Positions 1-10,726 of a stretch of 64,000 bases of DNA are shown in pieces (the first letter of the stretch is position 1; each line of letters starts with the position of its first letter). The position numbers were made by a program, and so were the translations under genes. The stretch comes from Calendula officinalis. Lineage: Eukaryota; Streptophyta; Magnoliopsida; Asterales; Asteraceae. The notes below the pieces were generated by a model. It searched no databases. It saw only the letters and a program-made list of their open reading frames with translations, and had not been told where the DNA came from. The stretch is from assembly GCA_963853835.1 (NCBI GenBank), contig OY970825.1:81739942-81803941 (forward strand), given 5' to 3'.

Positions 1-35
1 GGTACACCTAAATGTGCAACCATCGCCAAACCTAG

Positions 36-47
36 GCTCTGATACCA
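36..47 (-). promoter_or_regulatory. Primer-binding site of a Ty3-type LTR retrotransposon
   Basis: Read on the minus strand this is TGGTATCAGAGC, the initiator-methionine tRNA primer site common in plant LTR elements. It lies three bases beyond the TGTTACA end of the LTR at 51-2370. The element it primes continues leftward out of the window. Confidence 0.85.
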
Positions 48-50
48 AAT

Positions 51-2370
51 TGTAACACCACAATCCTAGAGCCATTTTTTTTTTTTTAAATAAATGAACA
101 TGCGGAAGCGAATTAAGAAATGCCATAACTCCTACTTATTACACAACATAAAAACCATTTACATATTAATCAAATATATAAAAACATTTTAAGGTGTTAC
201 TAAAAACAGGCTCGACCCGGTATACAAAATCAGAGTGCGGTCAGACTTCCAAAACCCGACTCTTGTCAAGCTAAAACCACGACCTGAAAAGAGTCAACGA
301 ATGAGGGATTAGCACAAAGCTAAGTGAATAGAAATAAACGTCAATTTGCATAACCACAACAAATTAGAAAAACGAGGGAAATCAATAGGGAAACCCGTCC
401 AAACTTCCACAAGCAATTGGACGTTAAAAGAGGATCGGCGGTCGGGCGAGGACCTTCAACTGTTGTCGGCCAACAACAGTCAACCGATGGCTTCTTTACT
501 AGAGGCACGGTGATCCCTCCTTACATAACGAATACGAAGGAGTCCGATCGCCCCTGCCAAGAGTAACGAAGCGTAGCCGAAAACCACCATAGCTAACCTC
601 TAAAAACATGTGCACATACTACCATTAACCACTAGACCAAGAATAAACTTGTAAAAAGAATTGCAGCCAAGAATCTGTTCCTGACATAGTTCGCGTCGGG
701 AACACATAGTTCGCGTCGCGAACTAAGAGTTCACGAATCGGGAACTACATCACGACCAGACCCCAACTTCTCTGTTCCGAGTTCGCGATCGCGACCACAA
801 GTTCGCGACGCGAACTCTCTCAGATACCCAATTCCTGCACTTTTTCTCCAAAACTCTACCATTCCCTAATTTTGTACATCACACAAGAAGAAGGTTAAGT
901 CCACTCACCTTTGCTTCCTTTTTGTGCCGAGCTCAATGATCTTATATCACTGAGGCTCCTTCCCTTTTCCTGTACAAAATGAATACCGAATTAGTCATCC
1001 GAAATCGTCAATTTTGTAACAAGTAATATAAGCTTTAGACCACATTTTGCAACAAAAGCTTATAACCAAATACTTGCATTTTCTACTCATAACCATAACT
1101 TAAGTATAACATTTCAATAAGTCAATTCATTATGCCAATTGGCCAAATTGCACCTTAGGCCCAAACGGGTCAAAACAAGAACCATGAGTCGGACATTCAC
1201 ACAACATTATCCAATAAGTTAAACTACAAGATCAACATCAAAATACATAACCAACATACTTCTTGCATCCAATTGCAAGTATTACCAATTTTGACTTTAT
1301 TTAAGTCAATTGCACAATTAAGCAACCAAACGGGTCAAGACATGAAATCTACACACTTGAGCTTACAATTCATTCAACTAACACATTTCTAACATGAAAT
1401 TGATAATTAAATACAAGACCAAAAGTCAATTCCCAGATTTGACCAAGGTCAACAATTCACAATTTTAGCTAGTTATGACCAACTTTCCATCTAGCCAAAC
1501 ACTACCATTTCTTAGGCATTAACTCAATAGTTAACTAGTGATCTACATACTTAACAATTACCATTCTAACATGCATAATTCAACTAACAAAGCTTCAAGA
1601 ACACCAAAATATACAATTCACCAAAATTAGGGAAAAACCCATCTTCTTCCTAAATCCACCATTGATGGAGCTCTATGAAAGCTTCACCAAATGAGCTATA
1701 ACTAACAACAATTCATACAATACTTGCAAGAACTCAAATAGACACCAAATCAATCATCAATTTCGGATTTCCATCAAGATTCAACAAGAACTTCAAGAAA
1801 ACCCACTAGTTCAAGAACCCTAGTTCATCTCTACATCAAGAACATGAAACCCTAGCTAAAGAAGGAAGAAACTTACTTAATCTTGCTTCTAATCACGAAA
1901 TCACAGAGATGGCAAGCAAGGGATTAGGTTATGATCTTCAATTTTGAGAGAAAACTTCAAGAATGTGTGTGTGTTGTGTGTGTCGTGACAGAGAGAGACC
2001 AGAGAAATTGAGGAGTAAATTGACAGATGTCTTAACACAAAACACGTACACCCCTCACTCAAACACAGGTATTTTCATTTAAACACAGTACAAGATAATA
2101 GGTTCACAGATAAATTAGTTAGACCTAACTAACTCCAATTTTAACAACGAAGATATTTTTGGAACCCCGGTTCAGAAATGAACCCAAATATGTAAAAATC
2201 ATTTTAACATTTAAATATCTCAGTTTTACTTAATTTTTAACCCCATGGTTAAAAATACAATTAATTCAATTAAATCAAATAAAATTCTATAAATTAATAA
2301 AATAATAAATAATAAGATATTACTTACCAAAAGTAATAAAATATTAAGGGTCGGGTCTCGGGATGTTACA
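51..2370 (-). repeat. Ty3 (Tekay/Del-like) long terminal repeat
   Basis: On the minus strand this 2,320-bp repeat starts TGTAACATCCC and ends GGTGTTACA, with TG...CA termini. A polypurine tract precedes it (2371-2385) and a methionine-tRNA primer site follows it (36-47), so it has 3'-LTR context on one side and 5'-LTR context on the other, as in a tandem or recombined pair sharing one LTR. Inside, at 665-830, are repeated CG-rich palindromes of the GTTCGCGACGCGAAC type. At about 930-960 is a stem-loop also found in the solo LTR of the nest at 46674-57745. A donor-like AAAG/GTGAGT at 908 and an acceptor-like CTTTTCAG/GT at 284 suggest a leader intron. Clade assignment rests on the adjoining integrase with a chromodomain-like tail. 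Confidence 0.85.
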
Positions 2371-2407
2371 AATCTCCCCTCCTTAAAGAGATTCCGTCCC
2401 CGGAATC
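2371..2407 (-). promoter_or_regulatory. Polypurine tract with adjacent conserved hairpin
   Basis: On the minus strand an inverted repeat GATTCCG-GGGA-CGGAATC (2390-2407) is followed by the purine-rich AAGGAGGGGAGATT next to the LTR start. The integrase stop codon (2383-2385) sits between them. The purine tract is the plus-strand primer of reverse transcription. The same hairpin at the same distance occurs in two other elements of this window (42222-42239 and 53669-53686), where it is no longer inside coding sequence. Confidence 0.75.
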
Positions 2408-3446
2408 TCACCTTGATCAAATAAATTCGGATATCGATTCCTCATATCTGATTCGGTTTCCCACGTCATATCGGCACCCAAACTATGTCTCCATTTAACC
2501 AAAACCATCGGTATCTGTTTCTTTCTCAACTTTGTTACCTTACGATCCAAAATTTCAACCGGCTCCTCAATTAACCGCTTTCTCGAATCCACCTTTAAAT
2601 CTGCAATCGGTAATACCGGTATTTCCTCATCACTAATACACTTCCTCAAATAACACACATTAAACGTGTCATGAATACCCGACAATTCAGGAGGAAGATC
2701 AAGTGCAACGGTTTGGTCATTCACCACTTGACGAATAACAAACGGGCCAATAAACCTCGGTGCTAATTTTCCCCGCTTTCCGAAACGGATAACACCTTTC
2801 CACGGAGAAACCTTCAAATAAACCCGTTCACCCTCAACAAAAGTTACGGGTCGACGCCGTGGATCCGCATACATTTTCTGTCTATCCCGAGCGGCTTTTA
2901 ACTTTTCACGTGCAATTGCCACCTTATCGGCCGTTATCTGAACAATCTCGGGACCCGCAAACTGTTTTTCTCCCGCTTCAAGCAAACATGTGGGAGTTCT
3001 ACACCGTCTACCATACAACATTTCATATGGTGGCATTTTAATACTCGAATGATACGAGTTGTTATAAGCAAACTCGATCAAAGGCAAATGAGAATCCCAC
3101 GACCCACCATATTCCATCACACAAGCCCGTAACATATCTTCCAAAGTCTGAATGGTTCTTTCTGTCTGACTGTCTGTTTGTGGGTGATATGCCGTGCTCA
3201 AATTCACCTGAGAACCTAATTCTCTTTGCAAACTCTTCCAAAAATTGGAAACGAATCGAGGATCCCGATCAGATACAATAGATAACGGAATACCATGTCG
3301 GGAAACAATCTCATCAATATACAACTTAGCCAATTTGTCGAGTGACGCGGTTTCGTTTGTGGCCAAAAAGTGAGCACTTTTGGTCAACCGATCGACAATT
3401 ACCCATATCATATCGTGATTCTTTTGGGTACGAGGTAATTTCGTAT
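2383..3446 (-). pseudogene. Ty3/gypsy integrase, C-terminal half with chromodomain-like tail (5' truncated)
   Basis: This is the end of a pol gene of a Ty3 chromovirus; integrase inserts the cDNA into host DNA. Visible in order: the first catalytic Asp in VIVDRLTKSAHF, the second in SDRDPRF, and the third catalytic residue, Glu, in QTERTIQTLEDMLRA. Then comes a GPY/F module (KLAPRFIGPFVI) and a chromodomain-like tail (EPVEILDRKVTKLRKK ... MVLVKWRHS ... TWE) typical of the Tekay/Del clade. The reading frame is open from the truncation to the stop, which abuts the polypurine tract. Upstream it is cut at about 3446, where sequence switches abruptly to a Ty1/copia LTR, so protease, reverse transcriptase, RNase H and the integrase zinc finger are missing here. 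About 20 N-terminal residues of the open frame come from the copia LTR. It cannot act on its own. Confidence 0.9.
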
Positions 3447-3448
3447 TG

Positions 3449-3850
3449 CTAAATAAGGTTTTCATCATCATCAATTTATACAATGATTACTAAAAGCCCC
3501 AATTCTACATAAAATATGTAGAACGGTTTTAAACTTGTAACAGGATCATAATATGACCTTGAGGCTTAAAGAACACACACATACACGTTTTTGATAAAAC
3601 GTGGGTTTCAAGAACGACTAATTCTATGTCATTAGGTCTCTTTATATGATAGAGAACCTAAAACTTACAAGGAAAAGATAATTACTAAATCTTTTGAATT
3701 CTATAAAAATATACTAAATCTTTTACATTTATCATTATCTCCTAAATCTTCATTCAAATCTTGAATTCCATATCAACGATTTAGGTCCTCGTAGTTTCCA
3801 AGTTTTGACACATCAAATCTAAATGAATATTATCTAGAATATTCCTAACA
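3449..3850 (-). repeat. Ty1/copia LTR, truncated at its 3' end
   Basis: On the minus strand it starts TGTTAGGAATATTC just after a purine tract (AAATAGGGGAAGAT, 3851-3864). It aligns by eye along most of its length with the LTR at 19898-20409, including the block around AGAATTGGGGCTTTTAGTAA. The last 110 or so bases of the LTR are missing where it meets the Ty3 integrase at about 3446-3450. No target duplication was found at this junction. Confidence 0.75.
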
Positions 3851-6108
3851 ATCTTCCCCTATTTGATTTGACAAAACTTATAGAATTAGCTTGGAATCTT
3901 CAAGTCTCTTCCCCTTTTTGACATAATCAAATACAAATCTGAAACTTGAACTTCCCCTTGAATGATCAACACTTTTTCTTCCCCTGAAAGTGTTCTATCA
4001 TTCTTGTGTCCTCGAGGCTATATCAATTACATTGAAAATAAATCATCTTCCATTTGAAGTTAAAGTAGATTATCAAACTATGCATCACATCCCGTCTAAA
4101 TCAAGTAATCAGCAACATCATATCTTGTATGAAGGACCTTCTTGGCCTTCAACAGATCTTTTCGTTAAGATTCTATTGAATTGCAGTTACATCAATACAT
4201 AACATCTTATGTAGTAAGACTTTCCACTTCTTCTTCAAACAAAATTAAATATATCTTCTTCTGTAATTGACTAATGAAGATCAAATATGTAACAAATAAA
4301 CCTTCTTCCTTTATCTTCATCAAGCCTTCAACCTGTGTGTGTGAATAATGTGATTCGTTTCACATTAATTCCATTATGATTCATCAACTTGAATCATAAA
4401 TCTAGTTTAACACATCTAGCTTTTCATATGTCTAATAATGAAATTAAACATTTCTTATGACTTATTAGATTCGACCAAAACTTATGTCTTAACGACACAC
4501 TTACAAACTTTGTGATTTTCTTGTGTAGCTCCCACTAGCTTCAACAACCATGATGAAACTCAAGCTAACACAATCACCGGTTTATACTTGGTGAAAAACT
4601 AATAAACTTATTATATAAAGACTATATATAATAATTCTTAGTTTGTTTAAACCTTTCTTATATTTAACTTGAACTAGTTAAATATAGGTTCTTGTTATTT
4701 ATACTTGATTATTAATCTAGTATATTACATGACTTGTAAAATACGTATATTATACTTGTATAATTATCTAGTTATAATAACTTATAACTTTATACATCTT
4801 AATATATATAACTTTGTATATTTCTAGTTAATCATATAATTTCAACTTGTACAATTTCTAGTTATAATGAAATCATAACTTTGTACTTTCTGGTTTTAAT
4901 TATATTATAACTTATACAATAACTAGCTTATAATATTATTCTTAAAGATCAAAAATTACATTACCCTTTTTAATTGTTTCATTTTATCTTGTATTTAATA
5001 TATATTCGTATATATGTATATTTATAATAATAAACTCGTAAAATTCTAATAAGAATATTACATCTAGTTTATACTTATACATTTTAACTTGAACTAATTA
5101 AAATGTGTATAAACTTATTATATCTTTTAAAATTCAATTTTCTTAATAATAAAAATTCTGAAAAATTTAAATACATATAGATAAATAATTAAATACACCT
5201 TGTTAATTTTAGAACTTAAAAATTAACACCTTCTCTATTAATTCCCTAAATTAATTAGATGAACCCTAATCTTATTTTTGACCAATCAAAACTAGGGTTT
5301 TGACTTTCTTGATCAAAGACATTATTTCTAATTAAAAGACTAATTTTAATCAATCCTATTAAACAATTAACTTTATTTAAATTCTAAGATAGATTATAAC
5401 TTTTAATAAATTTATTTAAACTTTTTAAATTAAACCTTATAGACAATAAAACTTTGTCTAAATTACTAGGTTTAAAGAACTAGTTAAAATAAATCTACCA
5501 AAATAATAATTAAACCTATTAGACATAAACTTGTCTAATTAACTAGGTTTTAGATTATTATCCTAATTAATACTTTTAAACTATTAAACTTAAACTAGTT
5601 TAATGTTCTAGGGTTCTTTAGGGTTTTCGAAAACTTAAGGCTAGGAAACTTTTCCACCAATTAAACTAGGCTAGTTTAATAAACTTGGTGTCCAAGTAAT
5701 CCTCTAGATTTTGAAATCTCTAAGGGATTAGGAAAGAATCCTTTTGATCAATTAAACAAATCTTTATTTAACATACTTGATCCTAGGATTTTCCTTGGTC
5801 ACGAAAATTTAAGGGATTATGGAAAGAATCATTTTGATCAATTAAACATATCTTGTTTAACATACTTGATCATAGGGTTCTTTCTAGGGTTTTTCAAAAA
5901 TTGCTAGGGTTTTTCGAAAATTGCTAGGGTTTTTCTAGAAACCTTCTTGACCAATTAAACTTAGACTAGTTTAATGTTCTTGGTCCTAGGGTTTCTTCCC
6001 TCTTTTCGAAAATTATGAAGAAGAAAGAAGAAAACTTGAAACAAAAAAAACTTAAAATTAAAGTAAACAAACAATCTTTGTTAATCTAGTCTAGATCTCT
6101 AAACCAAC
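3851..6108 (-). other. AT-rich Ty1/copia internal or untranslated remnant, no gene
   Basis: The part next to the LTR has several purine-rich GGGGAAG runs on the minus strand, as in the 3' untranslated end of copia elements. The rest is very AT-rich, with many short variants of AACTAGTTAAAT and, at 5590-6010, repeated AGGGTTTT and TTCGAAAA motifs, including near-tandem copies of TGCTAGGGTTTTTCGAAAAT at 5905-5945. No frame with retroelement protein motifs was seen. It may join pieces of more than one element. Confidence 0.5.
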
Positions 6109-6120
6109 GCTCTGATACCA
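6109..6120 (-). promoter_or_regulatory. Second minus-strand primer-binding site
   Basis: Minus-strand TGGTATCAGAGC, an exact methionine-tRNA primer site. The sequence before it (6121-7240) does not match the copia LTR at 3449-3850, so it belongs to a different element. Confidence 0.7.
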
Positions 6121-7240
6121 CTTTAGGGTTTCATATATAACACTGATCGACCACTTGGGTCAACCTCCTAGTATGCTTGGTTCGAACCATGCTGACCAAG
6201 AACATGAACTTGTTCTTGACCGGTTAAAACCAACTAGCTGATTTAATCCCTAAATGCGGAACTGGGATTAAACCTAATCCTTAAACCCTAAAGGATTGGG
6301 ATGTTGGAAATCTAGATTAGGTTAACAAGAAAGAAACCTTGTTCGAAGAACTCGAACACACACATACTTGTGTGTTCGTCGACTACTACCAAGAACCCTA
6401 GGGTTCTTGGTTCGACTTCGAACAAGAGGAGATGAAGAAAGAGTGTTCCATGAATCATACCTTAGGTTAATGCTTAAGATAAATCCACTGATGATGAACA
6501 CGACGAACGATCCTCTAGATGATCACTTGCAACGATCCTTGATCTTCGAAACTCGAAGAACACGAAGAACGAACGAAGAACACGAAGAACACAAGACTTG
6601 TGTTCTTGTGTTGGAGTTCGGCCGATCGAAGGGAACAAAGGGGGGAGGGATTTCGTGTTTAAGGTGTTAGGAATCAACATCTAGGGTTTAGCATAAGCCT
6701 TCTATTTATAATAGAATATCTTACACTTAGAACCCTTCTAGTTTAATTAAGATTAACTTCTTAATTAAACTTCCTTTTTACACTTCCATCCCTTATAGTT
6801 TTAACTAGTTTATTATCATTGCACTTAACTATCAAATGTCTAGTATTAACACACTATAATTTCGGTACCCATATACACGAAATATATATAGACTTGTATT
6901 TATACTTTCAATAGTTAATTATATAATAACCTTTATATAATTTACACAATAATATTATCCAATTACTATATGATTTAATAGCTTTAAATCATATCATGGA
7001 TAACCTTTAATTAACACATTGTATATTTACTCAACTAGTAAATGTACAACTACTTGTATTAATTAGTTAGTTAAACTAATCTAGTAATAAGTTAAACTTA
7101 ACTTAATACTTAACTGATTCATAATGACTATTATGAATCATTCCTCTTCGTAGTATCGTTGCATAACTTGCTCGTATTACATGTACTCACCGGTGTGACC
7201 CTTAAGTGTTTCGTAGGCATGGATGTATCATCATAGGTTG
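6121..7240 (-). repeat. Probable LTR or leader upstream of the primer site
   Basis: This position relative to the primer site at 6109-6120 is where a minus-strand 5' LTR should lie. It contains a GAACACGAAGAAC-rich stretch near 6550-6600 and an AT-rich half. I could not find clear TG...CA ends or a second copy in the window, so both the boundaries and the LTR call are tentative. Short open frames here show no recognisable domain. Confidence 0.35.
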
Positions 7241-7247
7241 ACTAACT

Positions 7248-7772
7248 GTGTACATAATTCCTTCAAGATCATGTACAAGAAGTGATATAATCAAAGTCTT
7301 GATCATTGGTAAACCAAGGATGAATAGAAAATCATGGAAAAATTCAGGAGCTGGATATCTAACTCAAATGATTGATGCTGCATTTTATCCAGACAACTAT
7401 CCTGAAATATTCAATAGCAAAGAAAATATTCATGCATGGAATGTACTACCTACAGTCAACATGTATTTCTTTGAAAGATCCAGTAAGAGATGTGAGCTGT
7501 ACTTATATGAAAAGGAATATCATCACCCAAAAGAAACACTTTATCAAATCACCTGTTGCTCATTCATGAAACCATATGATGCTGTTATGTTTCAAGAAAA
7601 GTACAATTATTTTGTAAAAATAAACATCAAATATATCATAGCACAAAGGAAACAACAAAAATCAAAGAACACTTAAAAAACGAGCTGCTCAAGAAGAGAA
7701 AGGGAAGAAGGAAGAAAAAGAACAGAAGAAACTTGATTAATTCAAAGTGAATTAATAAGTTTAGGGGGAGAT
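7248..7772 (+). other. 3' end of a plus-strand Ty1/copia element with an unidentified open frame
   Basis: The frame 7248-7676 (142 codons) has no domain I recognise; it is rich in Tyr, Lys and Asn. After it comes a Lys/Glu-rich stretch and a polypurine tract (TTTAGGGGGAGAT, 7760-7772) directly before an LTR start. This is the usual layout of the 3' end of a copia element, so the frame is either the tail of its polyprotein region, an extra 3' frame, or chance. Confidence 0.4.
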
Positions 7773-8266
7773 TGTTGGGAAATAAACATTCTAATACTAA
7801 TGCTGCAGTTAGTACTGATCAACTTATACTGAAGAATAGTACTGATGGGGCAGAAACACAATTATTACTGATACTAATGATCTTGGAAGTTACTACTGAT
7901 GATCAACGTTATTACTGATCCTATTTATGGTACTGATCGAGTCTGAGATTCTAGTATAGTTAGTTAAGGAATGTTTATCTTTTTGTATATTGATTGTAAT
8001 CGAATCCTAGAATAACTAGGTTAATAATTTAGGCTTCAAGGACTATTATATATAGTTCTTTACGAATTGTAAACGTACGTGTGTATTGTTCGAGCATATC
8101 AATATACATTAAAGCTTTTTGTGATTACTGTGTTCTTATTCTTATTCGTATTTGTTTACAGTATTCATTGTTCTTAATCAATTAACAAGAGTGTTGATCC
8201 GCTTCAACTTCTCATTGTTAGTAGATCTTAGATTAAATAATGTGTTCGGATTAATCGATCCTGACA
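7773..8266 (+). repeat. Ty1/copia LTR (plus strand)
   Basis: This 494-bp repeat starts TGTTGGGAAATAAAC right after a polypurine tract and ends GATCCTGACA, giving TG...CA ends. It has several ACTGATC repeats near its start and a TATATATAG promoter-like stretch near 8045. Context makes it a 3' LTR; no 5' partner is in the window. It differs from the copia LTRs at 3449 and 19898. Confidence 0.75.
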
Positions 8267-8278
8267 ATAGTAGTACTA

Positions 8279-8552
8279 TAATTTAATGATAAAAGCAATT
8301 ATGATATAGCGGATATTAAAAACATTAACAAAAAGAAAACATTATATAATTTAATTAATACGTGATTTGATCTCAAAATATAAATCATATTTATATAATT
8401 TAATGATAATGCAATTACTCTAGATGGATGCTGAAAGCATTTAAAAAAATATTGTGTAATTTAACGATAAACACAATTACGATATACTCAATTAGATACC
8501 GAAAACATTTACTAAAATATAACATTATATAATTTAATGCTAGATTTGATCT
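8279..8552. repeat. AT-rich degenerate tandem repeat, left part
   Basis: Several degenerate units share TATAATTTAATGATAATGCA, a GAAAACATT block and a TTTGATCTTAAAATATA block. The same unit resumes at 9801, so the array was split by the element at 8563-9800. Confidence 0.6.
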
Positions 8553-8562
8553 TAAAAATATA

Positions 8563-9800
8563 GAGTTGTATTCTAGGAAGTCCAAGGATTTTGCATACTC
8601 CCAAGAGACAAATCCTAGTCTTTGGATCAAGATGGTCAAGATTAAATCCCCCACTGCCGGCCGCCGCCTCCGGCCACCGCCGATCGAGGCCGTCCGGCGA
8701 TGGCGGACGGCGGCCGGTGGCGGTGGTGGTGGCTGAAAGTGAAGGTGCTGGTGGTAATGGGGGTGGTGGTGGTATTGATGTATTAAAACACATGTGCTTC
8801 ACTAAAACACATCATATTACTTCGAAGCACATGTGCTTCGGGTCAAGAAACACATGTGTTTCAAGTCACTAAAACACATGAGTTTCTAAACACACAGGGA
8901 GCATACGAAGCACATGTGTTTGACGTTATGAAACACACGTGCTTCACTAATAAGAAAAAAAATCAAAACAAGTGACGAACATATCATTATGAAGCACATG
9001 TGCTTCATAAAGCTAAACACATGTGTTTTTATTCCTGAACACATGTAACTTACAAGCAAGTCATTTGTGTTCGAATCACGAAGCACATGTACTTGACGTT
9101 ATGAAACACATGTGCTTCACTAACAAGAAAAAAATTTCAAAACAAGTGACGAACATATCATTATGAAGCACAAGTGCTTCATAAAGCCAAACACATGTGT
9201 TTTTGTTCCTGAACACATGTAACTTACAAGCAAGTCATTTGTGTTTGAATAACGAAGCACATGTGCTTAACGTTATGAAACACATGTGCTTCACTAACAA
9301 GAAAAAAATTCAAAACAAGTGACGAACATATCATTATGAAGCACATGTGCTTCTTAAAGCCAAACACATGTGTTTTTGTTCCTGAACACATGTAACTTAC
9401 AAGCAAGTCATTTGTGTTCGAATTACGAAGCACATGTGTTTGACGTTATGAAACACATGTGCTTCATTACTTGAAACATATGTGCTTGGCTGTACATATA
9501 CACTCCTTTATTTTCAAAACACATGTGTTTGATCCAGTCACGACCACCACCACCGGTCACCACCGCCGGCGGCCACCTCTGGCCGCCGTCCACCGCCGCC
9601 GCCGACCGCCGGCGGCCGCCGTCCATCGCCGCCGTCTGTCGCCGTCCGCCGCCGGAGGTGGGTGGGGTATCGATGTATTGAAGCACATGTGCTTGTGTGG
9701 TTTGAATCTTGATCTTGACCTTTGACTTTTTCTTAATCCAATGGTTATTAATTGTCCTTTGAGACTAGCTAAAATTCTTGGACTACCTTAAACATTTCTC
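8563..9800. mobile_element. Mutator-like non-autonomous element packed with CACATGTG palindromes
   Basis: The ends form long imperfect inverted repeats: AAGTCCAAGGATTTT plus later AGAGACAA and TTGGATCAAG on the left match AGTCCAAGAATTTTAG and TTGGATTAAG on the complement of the right end. A 10-bp direct repeat TAAAAATATA flanks it (8553-8562, 9801-9810), within the 9-11 bp size usual for Mutator-like elements, though it is AT-rich. Inside are two GC-rich arms (8650-8780 and 9535-9665) made of CCGCCG-type triplets. Between them are about two dozen CACATGTG palindromes, mostly inside AAACACATGTGTTT or GAAGCACATGTGCTTC. No transposase is encoded; open frames in the arms are by-products of triplet repeats. 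Confidence 0.7.
8890..9440. repeat. Tandem repeat of about 173 bp inside the Mutator-like element
   Basis: About three copies. The anchor TACAAGCAAGTCATTTGTG occurs at 9051, 9225 and 9398, giving periods of 174 and 173 bp. Each unit carries several CACATGTG palindromes, spaced 25 to 60 bp apart. Confidence 0.85.
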
Positions 9801-10150
9801 TAAAAATATAAATCATATTATATAATTTAATGATAATGATAATGCAATTGCTATAGTCTCATACCTTTTTTTTTTCAAACACTAAAATACAATTTTTAAA
9901 CTACTAATAAATCTACATAACAGTGTCCACGGGAGGTTGACTGATCAATAGGAAAAACCTTCGAACACCTAATATCATTAAACTATAAAGCATTTGATAT
10001 ATAAATTGAATATTTACAAAAATATTATTTCAAAAAGAAAACATTATATAATTTCATGCCAGATTATAAAAATATAAATGGTTTACGCAATTTAGTGACA
10101 ATGGAATTAATATATAGCAAAGAGAGATCTATTGTTTTATATTAAATATT
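9801..10150. repeat. AT-rich degenerate tandem repeat, right part
   Basis: Continues the array of 8279-8552, with TATAATTTAATGATAATG near 9825 and AAACATTATATAATTT near 10040. There is no gene here. Confidence 0.55.
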
Positions 10151-10156
10151 TTTAGT

Positions 10157-10345
10157 CATTTTTTTTTGAACGGGACGTTAATAAGTTAGTGGTTCGAATC
10201 TAGACAGTGACATCCATAAGGGGCGCTATGCATTCCCTCGAACCCTCCACCTATGAGAAATAAACCCCACGTTCACAGCGAGACTTGAACCCATGACCTA
10301 TTGATCATGATTATCACCTTAACTTTTTCAGGCTAGAAGCCTTGG
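10157..10345 (-). repeat. tRNA-derived SINE (copy 1, minus strand)
   Basis: On the minus strand it contains a tRNA B-box-like GGGTTCAAGTCTCG, then GGTTTATTTCTCATAGGTGG, GGGGCGCC-like and CACTGTC segments, and ends in GTTCAAAAAAA. The same order occurs at 33381-33585 (plus) and 21765-21931 (plus, degraded). Such elements are transcribed by RNA polymerase III from the internal tRNA-like promoter and copied by LINE enzymes. Confidence 0.75.
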
Positions 10346-10626
10346 GTATTTTTTAATCATTTAATTTATAAAAATGTGTGTCCTCTACTCCTCTTCTCTG
10401 TTCTCTAGCTCCTTAGTCCTTACCATGTTCTCTTTATATAATTCATTTGCCGATTCTAAAAATTTTTTATGAAAATATACAAATTAATTAATGAGATTAA
10501 TAATTAGAATTATCGGATTTAATGTGTTAATAACTTAATTTTACACATATAATATAAATATAAAATAAAAAAATTTAGTAGAAAATAATGCAATTTTTAT
10601 AGAGCAAATACTAAGATCAAAATGGG

Positions 10627-10635
10627 TATAAAAAG
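10627..10635 (+). promoter_or_regulatory. TATA box of the pfkB-family kinase gene
   Basis: TATAAAAAG lies about 100 bp upstream of the start codon at 10727 in otherwise AT-rich DNA. The 5' leader between them is purine-rich and then a TTAATTAA-type simple repeat that runs up to the start codon. Confidence 0.6.
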
Positions 10636-10726
10636 GGGAAGAAAACATGAACAAGAAGGGGCAGAGAGAGATAACGCAGCAATCTTTCTCCAAACCTTCC
10701 TCCAATTAATTAATATTAATTAATTA

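Noticed and set aside
8780..9530. Regularly spaced palindromes as a possible CRISPR array
   Set aside because: The repeats are only 8-16 bp, lie within 173-bp tandem units rather than between unique spacers, and the DNA is plant nuclear.
8512..9725. Pro/Arg/Gly-rich open frames on both strands in the GC-rich arms
   Set aside because: They arise in several frames at once from CCGCCG-type triplet repeats inside a transposon, with no start context or domain.
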